64,000 nucleotides of DNA from Pseudomonadota bacterium (GTDB lineage: Bacteria; Desulfobacterota; Desulfovibrionia; Desulfovibrionales; Desulfovibrionaceae): contig JAEWQB010000024.1 in NCBI GenBank assembly GCA_023460395.1, positions 62,001 to 126,000 of the forward strand, written 5' to 3'. The position numbers and the translations under genes were made by a program. Each line of letters opens with the position of its first letter. Within the stretch, counting starts at the first letter, position 1. Shown in pieces: positions 17,880-26,709 of the stretch. Under the pieces are notes generated by a model, which made no database searches, had not been told where the DNA came from, and saw nothing but the letters and a program-made list of their open reading frames with translations.

Positions 17880-19631
17880 ATGTTGCAACCGTATTGGCAA
17901 AGCCTGCCCCCCGCCCTGCGGGCCAAGCTGCTTCCCGGCACACTGGGCAGCTTTCAATGCCTGCATCTGGCATCCTCCGTGCTGGAAGCCGCCACCACAC
18001 AAGCGGGGGCACAGCCCGGAACGGCCTCAGTACAAACACTGCTCCACACGGGGTACGGGCTTCTTTGCGGCGCGTGGGAAGACGATCCGCTCAATGGCGA
18101 TCTTGCCCGTCAATTGCTGCAATTAGACTCGCGGATCGCGTCACACTGGCAGTCCGCTCCGCTAGGGGTACGGCTTTCTCCAGAATGGCGTGCCGCGCTC
18201 CAGCAGCTTGGCAATGCCTTTTCGCGTCCCGCGGCCTTACGCTATTACCAAAAGTTAGCCCAACAGGCGGACTATGACCGCATCATGGCTTATCTGGATG
18301 GCGAACGTGCCAAAGCCCCGGACAACCTCTACTGGCTGCAACAAATTTTAGCGGTGGGCGAACTCGCGGGCCAACTCGACTGGGCACTGGACCATGTGCG
18401 AACACACTGGCCCCGCACCGCGCCAGCCTCTCTGCGGACTGCCGTGGAGGCGCATACGCTGTGCGCCATGGGTAGGCATGCCGACGTACTGGCCCTGCCC
18501 AACGGGCCGGAACTGGAGTGCAGCACACTGTTTACCCTACGCCGCGCACACAGCCTGTGGGCAACCGGAGCACGCCAGAAGGCGCTTTCGCTGTGGACTG
18601 ACATACTCCACACCCGCCCATGGCAGGTAAACCTTTTGCTGCGCCTCCACGACGCAGTTACCACCACAGACACCCCGCCGACCGAAGCGGAGTGCGCGGC
18701 GACGATGGGACGCACCGTGGCCCTGCTGTATTCATGGAACAAGGCGGACGACCTTGACCGCGCTCTGGAAGCGCTGGCCCCTTCCGCGCCGGGACTCGCG
18801 CATATTGTGGCGCTCAACAACGGCAGCACCGACGACACGGGTGCTGTTATGAACGCTTGGCAGGAAAGGCTGGGGAAGCGCATGCGGGTGGTGCACCTGC
18901 CCGTCAACGTAGGTGCCCCCGCAGCCCGGAACTGGCTGAAACAGCTGCCAGAGGTCCGCGATGCCAATTTTGTGGCCTATTTGGACGATGATGCCGTGCT
19001 CCCCGGCGACTGGCTGCGGCACATGGCACGCGCCATTCTCACCTGCCCGGACGCCTCTGTGTGGGGCGGAAAAATTCTGGACCACCACGCGCCGCATGTG
19101 GTGCAGTCTGCCGACCTGCATATAGCCGTTGCTCCCGCTCCGAACGCGGGGGAAGACACCCCCTTCAGCCCGCATCTGGCCCATGGCGAACCGTTCAACG
19201 TCACGGACATTCACGCCCAAGTTGCCGATACGGGCGGATTCAATTACATTCGGCCCTGTCTTTCCGTCACAGGTTGCTGCCATCTTTTCCGCGCAGAGGC
19301 ACTCATGGAATGCGGCGATTTTTCGCTGACGCTTTCCCCCTCGCAGTATGATGATCTGGAACATGACCTACGGCTTGCCACCAAGGGCGGTCATTGCGCC
19401 TATACGGGCTTCCTTGCCGTGCGGCATGGCAAGCGCACGGGAAAATCCGTACAGATGTCAGCCGCCCAGTTCGGAAACGGGCTGGGCAACAAATACAAAC
19501 TGCACGCCATGTATTCCAGAGAACAAGTGGAAGCCATGCACTGGCGGGAATGCCAACTCATGGAACAGGATTTGCTTAACAAAGCGCGGACACTGGACCA
19601 ACAGCTCGGCGAAATTTCCCCGTCCATCTGA
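17880..19631 (+). CDS. Glycosyltransferase family 2 with long N-terminal helical region
   Basis: A 583-residue protein. Residues 1 to about 300 are alpha-helical and TPR-like, with repeated ALSLW and DRIMAYLDGER-type helices. The GT-A catalytic domain follows, with NNGSTDD at 313-319 and the metal-binding LDDD at 368-371. The ATG at 17880 has CAGGAG 6 bases before it, which excludes the 41-residue upstream extension of the frame. A UDP-galactopyranose-mutase-like gene lies 93 bases downstream. Flagellin or surface glycan glycosylation is a reasonable guess; the acceptor is unknown. Confidence 0.88.
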   Translation: MLQPYWQSLPPALRAKLLPGTLGSFQCLHLASSVLEAATTQAGAQPGTASVQTLLHTGYGLLCGAWEDDPLNGDLARQLLQLDSRIASHWQSAPLGVRLSPEWRAALQQLGNAFSRPAALRYYQKLAQQADYDRIMAYLDGERAKAPDNLYWLQQILAVGELAGQLDWALDHVRTHWPRTAPASLRTAVEAHTLCAMGRHADVLALPNGPELECSTLFTLRRAHSLWATGARQKALSLWTDILHTRPWQVNLLLRLHDAVTTTDTPPTEAECAATMGRTVALLYSWNKADDLDRALEALAPSAPGLAHIVALNNGSTDDTGAVMNAWQERLGKRMRVVHLPVNVGAPAARNWLKQLPEVRDANFVAYLDDDAVLPGDWLRHMARAILTCPDASVWGGKILDHHAPHVVQSADLHIAVAPAPNAGEDTPFSPHLAHGEPFNVTDIHAQVADTGGFNYIRPCLSVTGCCHLFRAEALMECGDFSLTLSPSQYDDLEHDLRLATKGGHCAYTGFLAVRHGKRTGKSVQMSAAQFGNGLGNKYKLHAMYSREQVEAMHWRECQLMEQDLLNKARTLDQQLGEISPSI

Positions 19632-19724
19632 TAGACCGAAGCGACTCCATGCCACGGCGCGTAAAACATTCGGAACGCGCCCTGTGCCCACGATCACACA
19701 GCCCTCTACCCAAATGAGTACGTT

Positions 19725-21077
19725 ATGCATGTCAACTATTTGATTATTGGCGCTGGCCCCACCGGATTGGGAGCCGGACATCGCTTGCAGGAACTGGGCG
19801 AACAAAGCTTCCTGTTACTGGAAAAAAACGCCTACACTGGCGGGTTGGCGACCAGTTTTCGGGACGATGCGGGATTCACGTGGGATCTGGGCGGACACGT
19901 GGTCTTTTCCCACTACGGTTATTTTGACCGGCTCATAGAAAGCCTTCTGGGTGACGAATTTTTGGAGCATCAACGCATCGCCAGCGTGCGTATGCTGAAT
20001 CGCTGGGTACCCTACCCCTTCCAAAACAATCTGCGGCATCTGCCCCGCGAGGTCCAATGGGAAATCGTGGACGCCATGCTGCCCGGCAAACGCCCGGAAA
20101 CCACTCCCACCAACTTCCGCGAATGGATAGACGTGGTTTTTGGCGCGGGCATAGCCCGGTATTTCATGGTGCCGTATAATTTCAAAGTATGGGCCACCCC
20201 GGCGGAGCGCATGGCCTACCACTGGATAGGCGAACGGGTTTCCGTTGTGGATCTGGAAATGGTTCTGAAAAACCTTATTCTCGATCAGGACAACCGCACG
20301 TGGGGGCCGAACAATATCTTCCGGTTCCCACTACGCGGTGGGACGGGTGACATTTTCACCAGACTGGGCAACCGGCTGGGCGACCACGTTCGCCGCAATG
20401 TTAAGGTTGTCAGTGTTGACCCCGTGGGCAAAACCGTCACCACCACTACCGGCGAAACCATCTCATACAACCATCTGCTGAATACCGGCCCGCTGGATCT
20501 GCTGGTAACAGAAGCCATTAACACCCCTAACGAGGAACTACGCGCCGCAGCGGGTAATCTTGCGCACAACTCTGTCTTCGTGGCGGGAGTGGGGGTGGAC
20601 GGCATGCGTGACGATCCCGCGTGCTGGATGTATTTCCCGGAAGACAATGCACCGTTCTACCGCGTGACCAATTTTCACAACTATTCCCCCAACAACGCAG
20701 CCCGGCCCGGCGCTTCCCGCGCACTGATGTGCGAAATTTCCTATTCCGCCCACAAACCGGAAACCCTTTCCTCACTTATGGATGCCACCGTGGACGGGCT
20801 GGTAAACACCTCGCTCATGGACAAGACGGACCGCACGCGCATTCTCTCCCGCTGGTCACAGGCCATAGACTACGGGTACCCCGTGCCCACGTTAGAGCGA
20901 GATGCCTCTCTGCGGATACTCCAGCCATGGCTGGAAAGTTGTGATATTTACTCCCGTGGACGCTTTGGCGGCTGGCAATACGAAGCTGCCAACATGGACC
21001 ATTCCGTCATGCAGGGCGTGGAGTGGGCAGAGCGCATGGTGCAGGGGCGGCGCGAAACAACCTATGTGGTCAAATAA
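19725..21077 (+). CDS. FAD-dependent oxidoreductase, UDP-galactopyranose mutase / protoporphyrinogen oxidase-like
   Basis: A 450-residue flavoprotein. The dinucleotide-binding motif IIGAGPTGLGAGHRL is at about 6-20, followed by LLEKNAYTGGLATSF and the FAD-contact LGGHVVFSHY. Other blocks are FKVWATPAERMAYHWIGERV and a C-terminal GRFGGWQYEAANMDHSVMQG. This architecture is seen in COG1232 proteins located next to glycosyltransferases and polysaccharide genes. It may isomerise or oxidise a sugar nucleotide, but the substrate cannot be told. The two conserved arginines of true UDP-galactopyranose mutase were not confirmed. Confidence 0.82.
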   Translation: MHVNYLIIGAGPTGLGAGHRLQELGEQSFLLLEKNAYTGGLATSFRDDAGFTWDLGGHVVFSHYGYFDRLIESLLGDEFLEHQRIASVRMLNRWVPYPFQNNLRHLPREVQWEIVDAMLPGKRPETTPTNFREWIDVVFGAGIARYFMVPYNFKVWATPAERMAYHWIGERVSVVDLEMVLKNLILDQDNRTWGPNNIFRFPLRGGTGDIFTRLGNRLGDHVRRNVKVVSVDPVGKTVTTTTGETISYNHLLNTGPLDLLVTEAINTPNEELRAAAGNLAHNSVFVAGVGVDGMRDDPACWMYFPEDNAPFYRVTNFHNYSPNNAARPGASRALMCEISYSAHKPETLSSLMDATVDGLVNTSLMDKTDRTRILSRWSQAIDYGYPVPTLERDASLRILQPWLESCDIYSRGRFGGWQYEAANMDHSVMQGVEWAERMVQGRRETTYVVK

Positions 21078-21127
21078 TCCACGAATTATCAGGCCATAGC
21101 GCCAGCCCAGTGCACTGAAACGCGGCA

Positions 21128-23278
21128 TCAGGCCTGCTCCAACTCCGCAATCAACGCCGCCAGTTCACCCGTCTGTTTGCCCAATTGGGCAACCGTCTGC
21201 GCGGCAGCCTGCATAGCCGTGCTGGTTTCCTCGGATATTCGCGTAATATCCGTAACAGAGGCGTTTATCTCCTCCGTAGCGGAAGACTGCTGCTCCGCCG
21301 CTGTGGCGATGGCTCTCACCTGATCAGACGATTCCATCGCCAGCGAAACGATACGCGTGAGTAATTCTTCGGATTGAGTCACATCCGTCATGGATTTCGC
21401 CAGAGTATCCCGCGTGCCTTCCATGCTGGACAACGTGTCCCGCACGGCCCGCTGAATGGCGGTAATGGATTGCCCCACTTCCTTGGTGGCGCTCATGGTC
21501 TTTTCCGCCAGCTTCCGCACCTCATCCGCCACCACGGCAAAACCCCGTCCGGCATCGCCCGCGCGGGCAGCCTCTATGGCGGCGTTTAGCGCCAAAAGGT
21601 TGGTCTGGTCCGCGATATCCTCAATAGTCTGGGCGATAGCGCCGATACCGTCCGCCTTGTGGCTCAATTCGTTCACCGAAGTGTACACAACCTGAAATCC
21701 GTCGTGCGCCGCCCCCACATCGCGCAGCACGGCAGAAAACTCCGTTGCGCCCTGTCCCGCCACATCGCGGGACTGCTCCGAGAGCGTAGCCGTGGTTTCA
21801 GCATTTCTGGCTATTTCCAGTACGGATGCGCTCAATTCCTCCACTGCCGAGGCGGTTTCCGCCACCCGCAGGGACTGCGCTTGTGCCCCGTTACTCGATT
21901 CCTCAATGCGGGCGGAAAGATCGCCGGAAGCCGAAGACACCACATGCACCACGTCCCGCAGCCGCAGGGCCGCGTGTTGCATGCCTTCCCGTCGTGCCGA
22001 TTCCGCACGGCGGGTTGCCTCTTCCGCTTCTCGCCGGGCTGTTTCCGCCTGCTGGGCACTGTCACGGGACTCTTCCGCACGCCGTTCAGCTTCCCCCATT
22101 TTTGCCCGCAGCGAATCGAGCATGGAAACCATAGCTCCTCTCAGCACGGCAAATTCACTCCGAAAGCCGTCGGGAGCCGTGGTGTCCAACTTTCCTTCCG
22201 CAACAGACTGGGAAAACGAAGCCAGCGACAGCAGCGGCATAATGATAATGCGGTTCAGCGCGAATACGATAAGGCCGAAAAGGAGAAACAGCGCCACTGC
22301 CACGCCTATAGTCGCGCGCGTGTTGGCCTCGGTGAGACGATCGGCTCTGGCAAACAATTCCGCATCGGGCACGGCGATTCCCAGCCCCATACCCGTGGGC
22401 GAAACACTGTAAAAAATGGTGTAGGGCGTCCCGTTAAACGAGGAGGAACGCTGCACGGAAGTGCCCGGCGGGACGGCGAGCATTTTTTCCGCATCCGGGA
22501 AAGGCAATTGCACCGCGGATTGCAGCAACAGCCCGCTATCCGCTGGGTAGGCCGCGATAAGCCCGCTGCGGGTGTCCACCGCGAATGCCACGGACGAAGG
22601 GGTGATGCGGATATCTGCCACCGCGTCGCGCAAACCCTGAATGCTCACATCCAGCGTAGACATACCCGCAATGCGCCCTTTCGGGCCATACATGACTCCG
22701 CCCAGCGTAATCATGAGCGTATCAGACTGGGTGTCAAGAAAGGGCGCGGACTGGTAAACCCGCTCAGGCCGAACGGTACCCCTATCCCACCCTGCGGGAA
22801 TGGCCTGTGTATACCACGGCTGGTTTACGTAATCATATTCCGGGGTGTTGTAGTCCATGGTCAGGACAACCTTTCCGTTATCCCACCACGCATAGGGACC
22901 GAAATATTTCCGGCCCGTATCAAAGACGTATGGCTCATACCATAACCCACTGCCCACTGCCTTGGGGTAGCGGGCCGTGGTCCGCATGATCAGGTCGTTA
23001 ACCTCTTCAGCGATATTCGCGCCTGTGCGCTCCCGGATAAGCAGCAAAGTTTCGCCAGCAGAGGCCATACTTGCCGCGCCATCCTGCATGGTGGCCATGT
23101 AGGTGTTAATCTTTTCCGTTTCCGTGGCAATGCGGTGCTCCACGGCGGCTCTGGTTTCTGCGACGTAGTCCCGCTCCATAGCGCGCATGTTGCGCAGCAA
23201 CACCACGTAGCCCCCCAGTGCCACCACGATGGTGGCCCCCACAAGCAATAACGCTTTGTAACGAACGGAGATGCTCAT
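21128..23278 (-). CDS. Methyl-accepting chemotaxis protein with dCache sensor domain
   Basis: A 716-residue chemoreceptor. Membrane segment 1 is at about 8-26. A large periplasmic dCache domain follows, with the typical NQPWYTQAI, SAPFLDTQSD and AGMSTLDVSIQGL blocks. Membrane segment 2 lies near residue 325-345 and is followed by a HAMP domain and the signalling tip DIADQTNLLALNAAIEAARA. The start at 23278 has AGGAGGGGCG upstream. Its tip is almost identical to that of the haem chemoreceptor at 14313, which suggests recent common descent of the signalling half with exchanged sensors. Confidence 0.93.
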   Translation of the reverse strand: MSISVRYKALLLVGATIVVALGGYVVLLRNMRAMERDYVAETRAAVEHRIATETEKINTYMATMQDGAASMASAGETLLLIRERTGANIAEEVNDLIMRTTARYPKAVGSGLWYEPYVFDTGRKYFGPYAWWDNGKVVLTMDYNTPEYDYVNQPWYTQAIPAGWDRGTVRPERVYQSAPFLDTQSDTLMITLGGVMYGPKGRIAGMSTLDVSIQGLRDAVADIRITPSSVAFAVDTRSGLIAAYPADSGLLLQSAVQLPFPDAEKMLAVPPGTSVQRSSSFNGTPYTIFYSVSPTGMGLGIAVPDAELFARADRLTEANTRATIGVAVALFLLFGLIVFALNRIIIMPLLSLASFSQSVAEGKLDTTAPDGFRSEFAVLRGAMVSMLDSLRAKMGEAERRAEESRDSAQQAETARREAEEATRRAESARREGMQHAALRLRDVVHVVSSASGDLSARIEESSNGAQAQSLRVAETASAVEELSASVLEIARNAETTATLSEQSRDVAGQGATEFSAVLRDVGAAHDGFQVVYTSVNELSHKADGIGAIAQTIEDIADQTNLLALNAAIEAARAGDAGRGFAVVADEVRKLAEKTMSATKEVGQSITAIQRAVRDTLSSMEGTRDTLAKSMTDVTQSEELLTRIVSLAMESSDQVRAIATAAEQQSSATEEINASVTDITRISEETSTAMQAAAQTVAQLGKQTGELAALIAELEQA

Positions 23279-23381
23279 TGGCGCCCCTCCTGTAGCAGTG
23301 TATGCGCGGTGACTGAGTTGTCCCAAACTCCTCTGGAAAGATAGCCTCTATAGTATGCCAAAATGATGAACAAATGCACGG

Positions 23382-23987
23382 TTATTCTCGTCCTAACGCC
23401 ACGCACGCCCCGGATGCTGGCGCTCCCGGCGTGTATATGAATTCCGCTTCCTTGAAGAACACACCGCCGCACCCCGGCCTTGTCGTCCAGTTCTTCAGCC
23501 AGCGGTTCACGCGGGCCGGGCTGTTTAGCGAAGGGGTATGAAAGTATTGCACCGGACGCGTGAAGATTGTTTTATGATCTAATTCAGCAAAAATATCCGC
23601 CAAAAAATTCACCTGCTGCCATAAAGGCGGAAACGGCGTTTCAGCGGAACCAAAAAGATCATATATCCGCAGATGAGACGGTCCGCTACGGGCCGGGACC
23701 AGCACACCTGCCGCTCCACCGCCAAGCGGAACTCCGGCCGTGGACAGGCGGTCCGCCAACAACCGCAGCTCTGGTATCAAGTGAGCCGTCTCTCCCTGCG
23801 CCACACCTTCCGGTGAAATAATTTCGTCCGTGGCGGCATCCCACAGCACAGCACACCCAAGGTAGCGGGCGCAATGCATGGTGCCTCCCAAGTGACCGCC
23901 ACGCGCGAGGCGAAACGCTTCCACATCATGGGGGAACACGGACGGGCGCAACGCGCTGCGAGCCATGCTTGCGAGAACAATAGGCAT
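23382..23987 (-). CDS. Unknown protein paired with adenosine-specific kinase
   Basis: A 201-residue protein that I do not recognise. No signal peptide or membrane helix is apparent. It contains a Gly-rich stretch GVPLGGGAAGVLVPARSG and a terminal GCGGVFFKEAEFIYTPGAP. It starts 2 bases after the stop of the adenosine-specific kinase gene, so co-translation is likely. The codon pattern is like its neighbours. Confidence 0.7.
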   Translation of the reverse strand: MPIVLASMARSALRPSVFPHDVEAFRLARGGHLGGTMHCARYLGCAVLWDAATDEIISPEGVAQGETAHLIPELRLLADRLSTAGVPLGGGAAGVLVPARSGPSHLRIYDLFGSAETPFPPLWQQVNFLADIFAELDHKTIFTRPVQYFHTPSLNSPARVNRWLKNWTTRPGCGGVFFKEAEFIYTPGAPASGACVALGRE

Positions 23988-23989
23988 GC

Positions 23990-24472
23990 TCAGGCCTTGT
24001 ACCCTATGGCGCGCAGAAAGCCCTTACGCTTGGCGACATCTTCTTCTCCTTCCACGCCAGCCGGAGCGAATCCGTCTATGACGCCCATAACCCCGCGCCC
24101 CTGTTCCGTCTGCGCCACCACAACCTGAAGGGGATTCGCCGTGCAGCAAAACAGGCGCACCACTTCCGGCACATTCAACAACGTATTCTTGATATTAATG
24201 GGGAACATATCGCGCATGAAGAGAAAAAACGTGTGTCCCGCGCCCACGGCCTGTGCATTTTTGCGGGCCAGCTCCATGAGGGCCGCATCCGTTCCGGTGA
24301 GGCGAATGAGACAATCGCCGGAGGCCTCGCAAAAGGCCAGACCAAACTGCGCACCGGGAACCGCGCCAACTATTGCCTCATGCACATCTTCCACTGTCTT
24401 GATAAAATGAGACTGCCCGAACACAAGGTTAAGCAGATCAGGGTTTTCCACGGGAATAAGCGTAAATTCCAT
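23990..24472 (-). CDS. Adenosine-specific kinase (DUF355 family)
   Basis: A 160-residue protein of the archaeal/bacterial family annotated as adenosine-specific kinase. Recognisable blocks are VENPDLLNLVFGQSHFIKTVEDVHE at the N-terminus (family core), GLAFCEASGDCLIRLTG, and FPINIKNTLLNVPEVVRLFCCTANP. The family's kinase activity is known from a few archaeal proteins. The ATG at 24472 has AGGAGATACGT before it; the longer upstream frame lacks such a site. Confidence 0.88.
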   Translation of the reverse strand: MEFTLIPVENPDLLNLVFGQSHFIKTVEDVHEAIVGAVPGAQFGLAFCEASGDCLIRLTGTDAALMELARKNAQAVGAGHTFFLFMRDMFPINIKNTLLNVPEVVRLFCCTANPLQVVVAQTEQGRGVMGVIDGFAPAGVEGEEDVAKRKGFLRAIGYKA

Positions 24473-24593
24473 ACGTATCTCCTTTATGGCGCGCCGCCGC
24501 GCTGTATAGGCATACTCTGCCGCCGAAGGCATAAAACCGCAAGACCGGGGATGCGCCCGGTGTCCTCTCAGTTCCCACGGCATATAATATGGC

Positions 24594-24622
24594 AAAAGGG
24601 CGGTCGCGCATGGCGACCGCCC
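24594..24622 (-). terminator. Terminator of the suy-tct operon
   Basis: A 10-bp perfect stem GGGCGGTCGC/GCGACCGCCC with a five-base loop, followed on the minus strand by TTTT. It sits 48 bases past the TctB stop and separates the operon from the adenosine-kinase gene. Confidence 0.88.
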
Positions 24623-24670
24623 TCTAATAAGGCAACCGAGTGTGGAACGCGGAGGCGCTCACTCCCGTGT

Positions 24671-25141
24671 CTAGAATGCTAAAACGCCTTTGGGCAAAGG
24701 TACGCCAAGCGCCATGGAGAACAACGCGTAAAGGCCGATAATGACAACCACGCCGACAACGCTATGGATAGCAAGATGACGCGCCGTTATTTTGATGCTG
24801 GGGTCTGCCAGAGTCACCATGGCTACATACGCCAGGAAACCGGAAAGCAAAAATCCCAACGGACGCATCAGGAAACACCAAATCAGCAGAATGACGATGG
24901 TTGCCACGCCGCGCAGTAGCCAACGGTTTTCACACGCATCGGCTTCCTCTGCTTCACCGCCCACCAGACCGAAACGGGAAACCACCACGTATCCGATGGA
25001 GCACCCGAACAGCACAATGGCGAAGGTTTTGGGGAAGATGGAGGCCATCTCCGAATACGCTCCCGCGGCAAACCACACATACAGGGCTACAATGGCAAAC
25101 AAGAGCGAAACAACAACGCTTCCGAGATCACGCTTTTTCAT
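24671..25141 (-). CDS. Tripartite tricarboxylate transporter small membrane subunit (TctB type)
   Basis: A 156-residue membrane protein with four predicted helices, the small subunit of a TTT importer. The conserved pattern includes ASIFPKTFAIVLFGCSIGYV and FLMRPLGFLLSGFLAYVAMV. It is the last gene of the operon, 9 bases after the large subunit. The usual order is C-B-A; here it is C-A-B. From context it would be the SlcF counterpart of the sulfolactate transporter SlcHFG. Confidence 0.88.
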   Translation of the reverse strand: MKKRDLGSVVVSLLFAIVALYVWFAAGAYSEMASIFPKTFAIVLFGCSIGYVVVSRFGLVGGEAEEADACENRWLLRGVATIVILLIWCFLMRPLGFLLSGFLAYVAMVTLADPSIKITARHLAIHSVVGVVVIIGLYALFSMALGVPLPKGVLAF

Positions 25142-25150
25142 GCTGCCTCC

Positions 25151-26650
25151 CTATGCCTTGGCGAAACGCTTACGCAGACGGCTGGAGATGATGGGGTAGA
25201 ACAGCGCCAGCACGATAAGCACAATGATCCCCTGCGAAACAGGACGACCAAAGAAACTGCCCATCAGATTGTTGGTGGCGTTGCCAATAAGGTAGTTCTG
25301 GACAAATCCCTGTTCCGCAATAGGGCCAAGAATAATGCCGAGCACAATGGGGGACGGGGGGAACCCAAACCGGTTCAGCACCCAGCCCACGGCACCAAGA
25401 CAAACCATGATGAGGCTGTCACCGGGGTTGTTATTAATGGCGAACGATCCCACAACACACAGCACGGCAATGGCAGGAACCAAGATTGCCTTGGAGAAGC
25501 TGGCGATGGAGCGATACGCATAACGCCCGATAAGCAGACCTACCGGCAGCATCAGCAAGGAGGCGATGAGCAGGCCATAGATGAAGGTGTAGACGATGTC
25601 CCCGTTTTCCGTGAACAACGCGGGACCGGTCTTAATGCCCTGCACAAGCAACGCGCCCATGATAACGGCATCGGGCGGAGTGCCCGGCACACCAAGCACC
25701 AGAGTGGGAATGAAGCCGCCACCCACGGTAGCGTTGTTGGCTGATTCCGTAGCCAGCACGCCGTCCGGGACGCCTTTGCCGAATTCTTCCTTGCGGGGCG
25801 AGGTACGGCGGGCTTCCGAGTATGCCACAAGGCTGGCAACAGAGCCGCCTGCGCCGGGCAGAATACCGATAAGAGTACCCAGCACCGAACTGCGCACCAA
25901 GTTCACTTTATTTTGCAACGAGAGAGCAATAGCTTCCTTCAAACGGTAGCCCTTGCCTTCAGCCGGCATTTCCAGATGGCGCGTGCAGGTGGTCACAAGG
26001 TCGATAAGCACGGGCATGCAATAAAGACCTATCAACGCAGCCACAATGTCAATGCCGCCCAGCAGATGGTCAGAACCGAAGGTGAAGCGCACGTCGCCAC
26101 CCACCACGGCTACACCAACTGTGGAACAGAGCATACCAAATGCTGCTCCAGCAAAGCCTTTGAGCACGCTGCCGTTGGAAAGCGAAGCAATAAGGGTAAG
26201 GCCAAAAAGGGCTATCCAGAAATACTCACTGGGGCCAAATTGCAAAGCGAATTCAGCAAGAATGGGGGAAAGCCATAAGAGCATAAAAACGCCGAAGACC
26301 CCGCCTACCACAGAGGCAATGGTCGCCAGCGAAATAGCGAGGTCGCCATCACCCTTTTTAGCCATGGGGAAGCCGTCAAAGGTAGTGGCAATGGCGGAAG
26401 GCGTTCCCGGCGTATTCACCAGAATAGCCGCGAAAGCCCCGCCATAGATAGCACCCATGTAAATAGCCCCCAGCATGATGAGTCCTGAGGTCGGGTCCAT
26501 GGAGAACGTGAGAGGAACCAGCACCGCCACAGCCATGGTGGCGGAAAGCCCTGGCAACGCACCTATGACCGTACCGGCAGTCACCCCGACGAGGCTCAGC
26601 AGCAGGTTTATGGGCGTGAGCGCATTGAGGATATAATCAATTCCAGACAT
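25151..26650 (-). CDS. Tripartite tricarboxylate transporter large membrane subunit (TctA type)
   Basis: A 499-residue inner-membrane protein with about a dozen helices. Family signatures are GALPGLSATMAVAVLVPLTF near residue 30 and GILPGAGGSVASLVAYSEAR in the second half, which form the duplicated glycine-rich substrate loops. NTPGTPSAIATTFDGFPMAK is also characteristic. It couples solute delivered by the periplasmic TctC protein to an ion gradient. The gene follows tctC after a 59-base gap holding a 14-bp hairpin. Substrate is inferred to be sulfolactate from suyAB. Confidence 0.93.
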   Translation of the reverse strand: MSGIDYILNALTPINLLLSLVGVTAGTVIGALPGLSATMAVAVLVPLTFSMDPTSGLIMLGAIYMGAIYGGAFAAILVNTPGTPSAIATTFDGFPMAKKGDGDLAISLATIASVVGGVFGVFMLLWLSPILAEFALQFGPSEYFWIALFGLTLIASLSNGSVLKGFAGAAFGMLCSTVGVAVVGGDVRFTFGSDHLLGGIDIVAALIGLYCMPVLIDLVTTCTRHLEMPAEGKGYRLKEAIALSLQNKVNLVRSSVLGTLIGILPGAGGSVASLVAYSEARRTSPRKEEFGKGVPDGVLATESANNATVGGGFIPTLVLGVPGTPPDAVIMGALLVQGIKTGPALFTENGDIVYTFIYGLLIASLLMLPVGLLIGRYAYRSIASFSKAILVPAIAVLCVVGSFAINNNPGDSLIMVCLGAVGWVLNRFGFPPSPIVLGIILGPIAEQGFVQNYLIGNATNNLMGSFFGRPVSQGIIVLIVLALFYPIISSRLRKRFAKA

Positions 26651-26667
26651 GTTTCACCTGCAGGTAC

Positions 26668-26703
26668 CCCGCCTCCGTCCGTTCGCACCCGGACGGAGGC
26701 GGG
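26668..26703 (-). other. Intercistronic hairpin between tctC and tctA
   Basis: A perfect 14-bp stem, CCCGCCTCCGTCCG with CGGACGGAGGCGGG, and an 8-base loop. No T run follows, so it is more likely an RNA-stabilising or processing hairpin than a terminator. Confidence 0.75.
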
Positions 26704-26709
26704 AATTGG

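Noticed and set aside
21659..22945. 428-codon plus-strand frame within the dCache receptor
   Set aside because: It is antisense to a well-supported chemoreceptor gene; long antisense frames are expected at this base composition.
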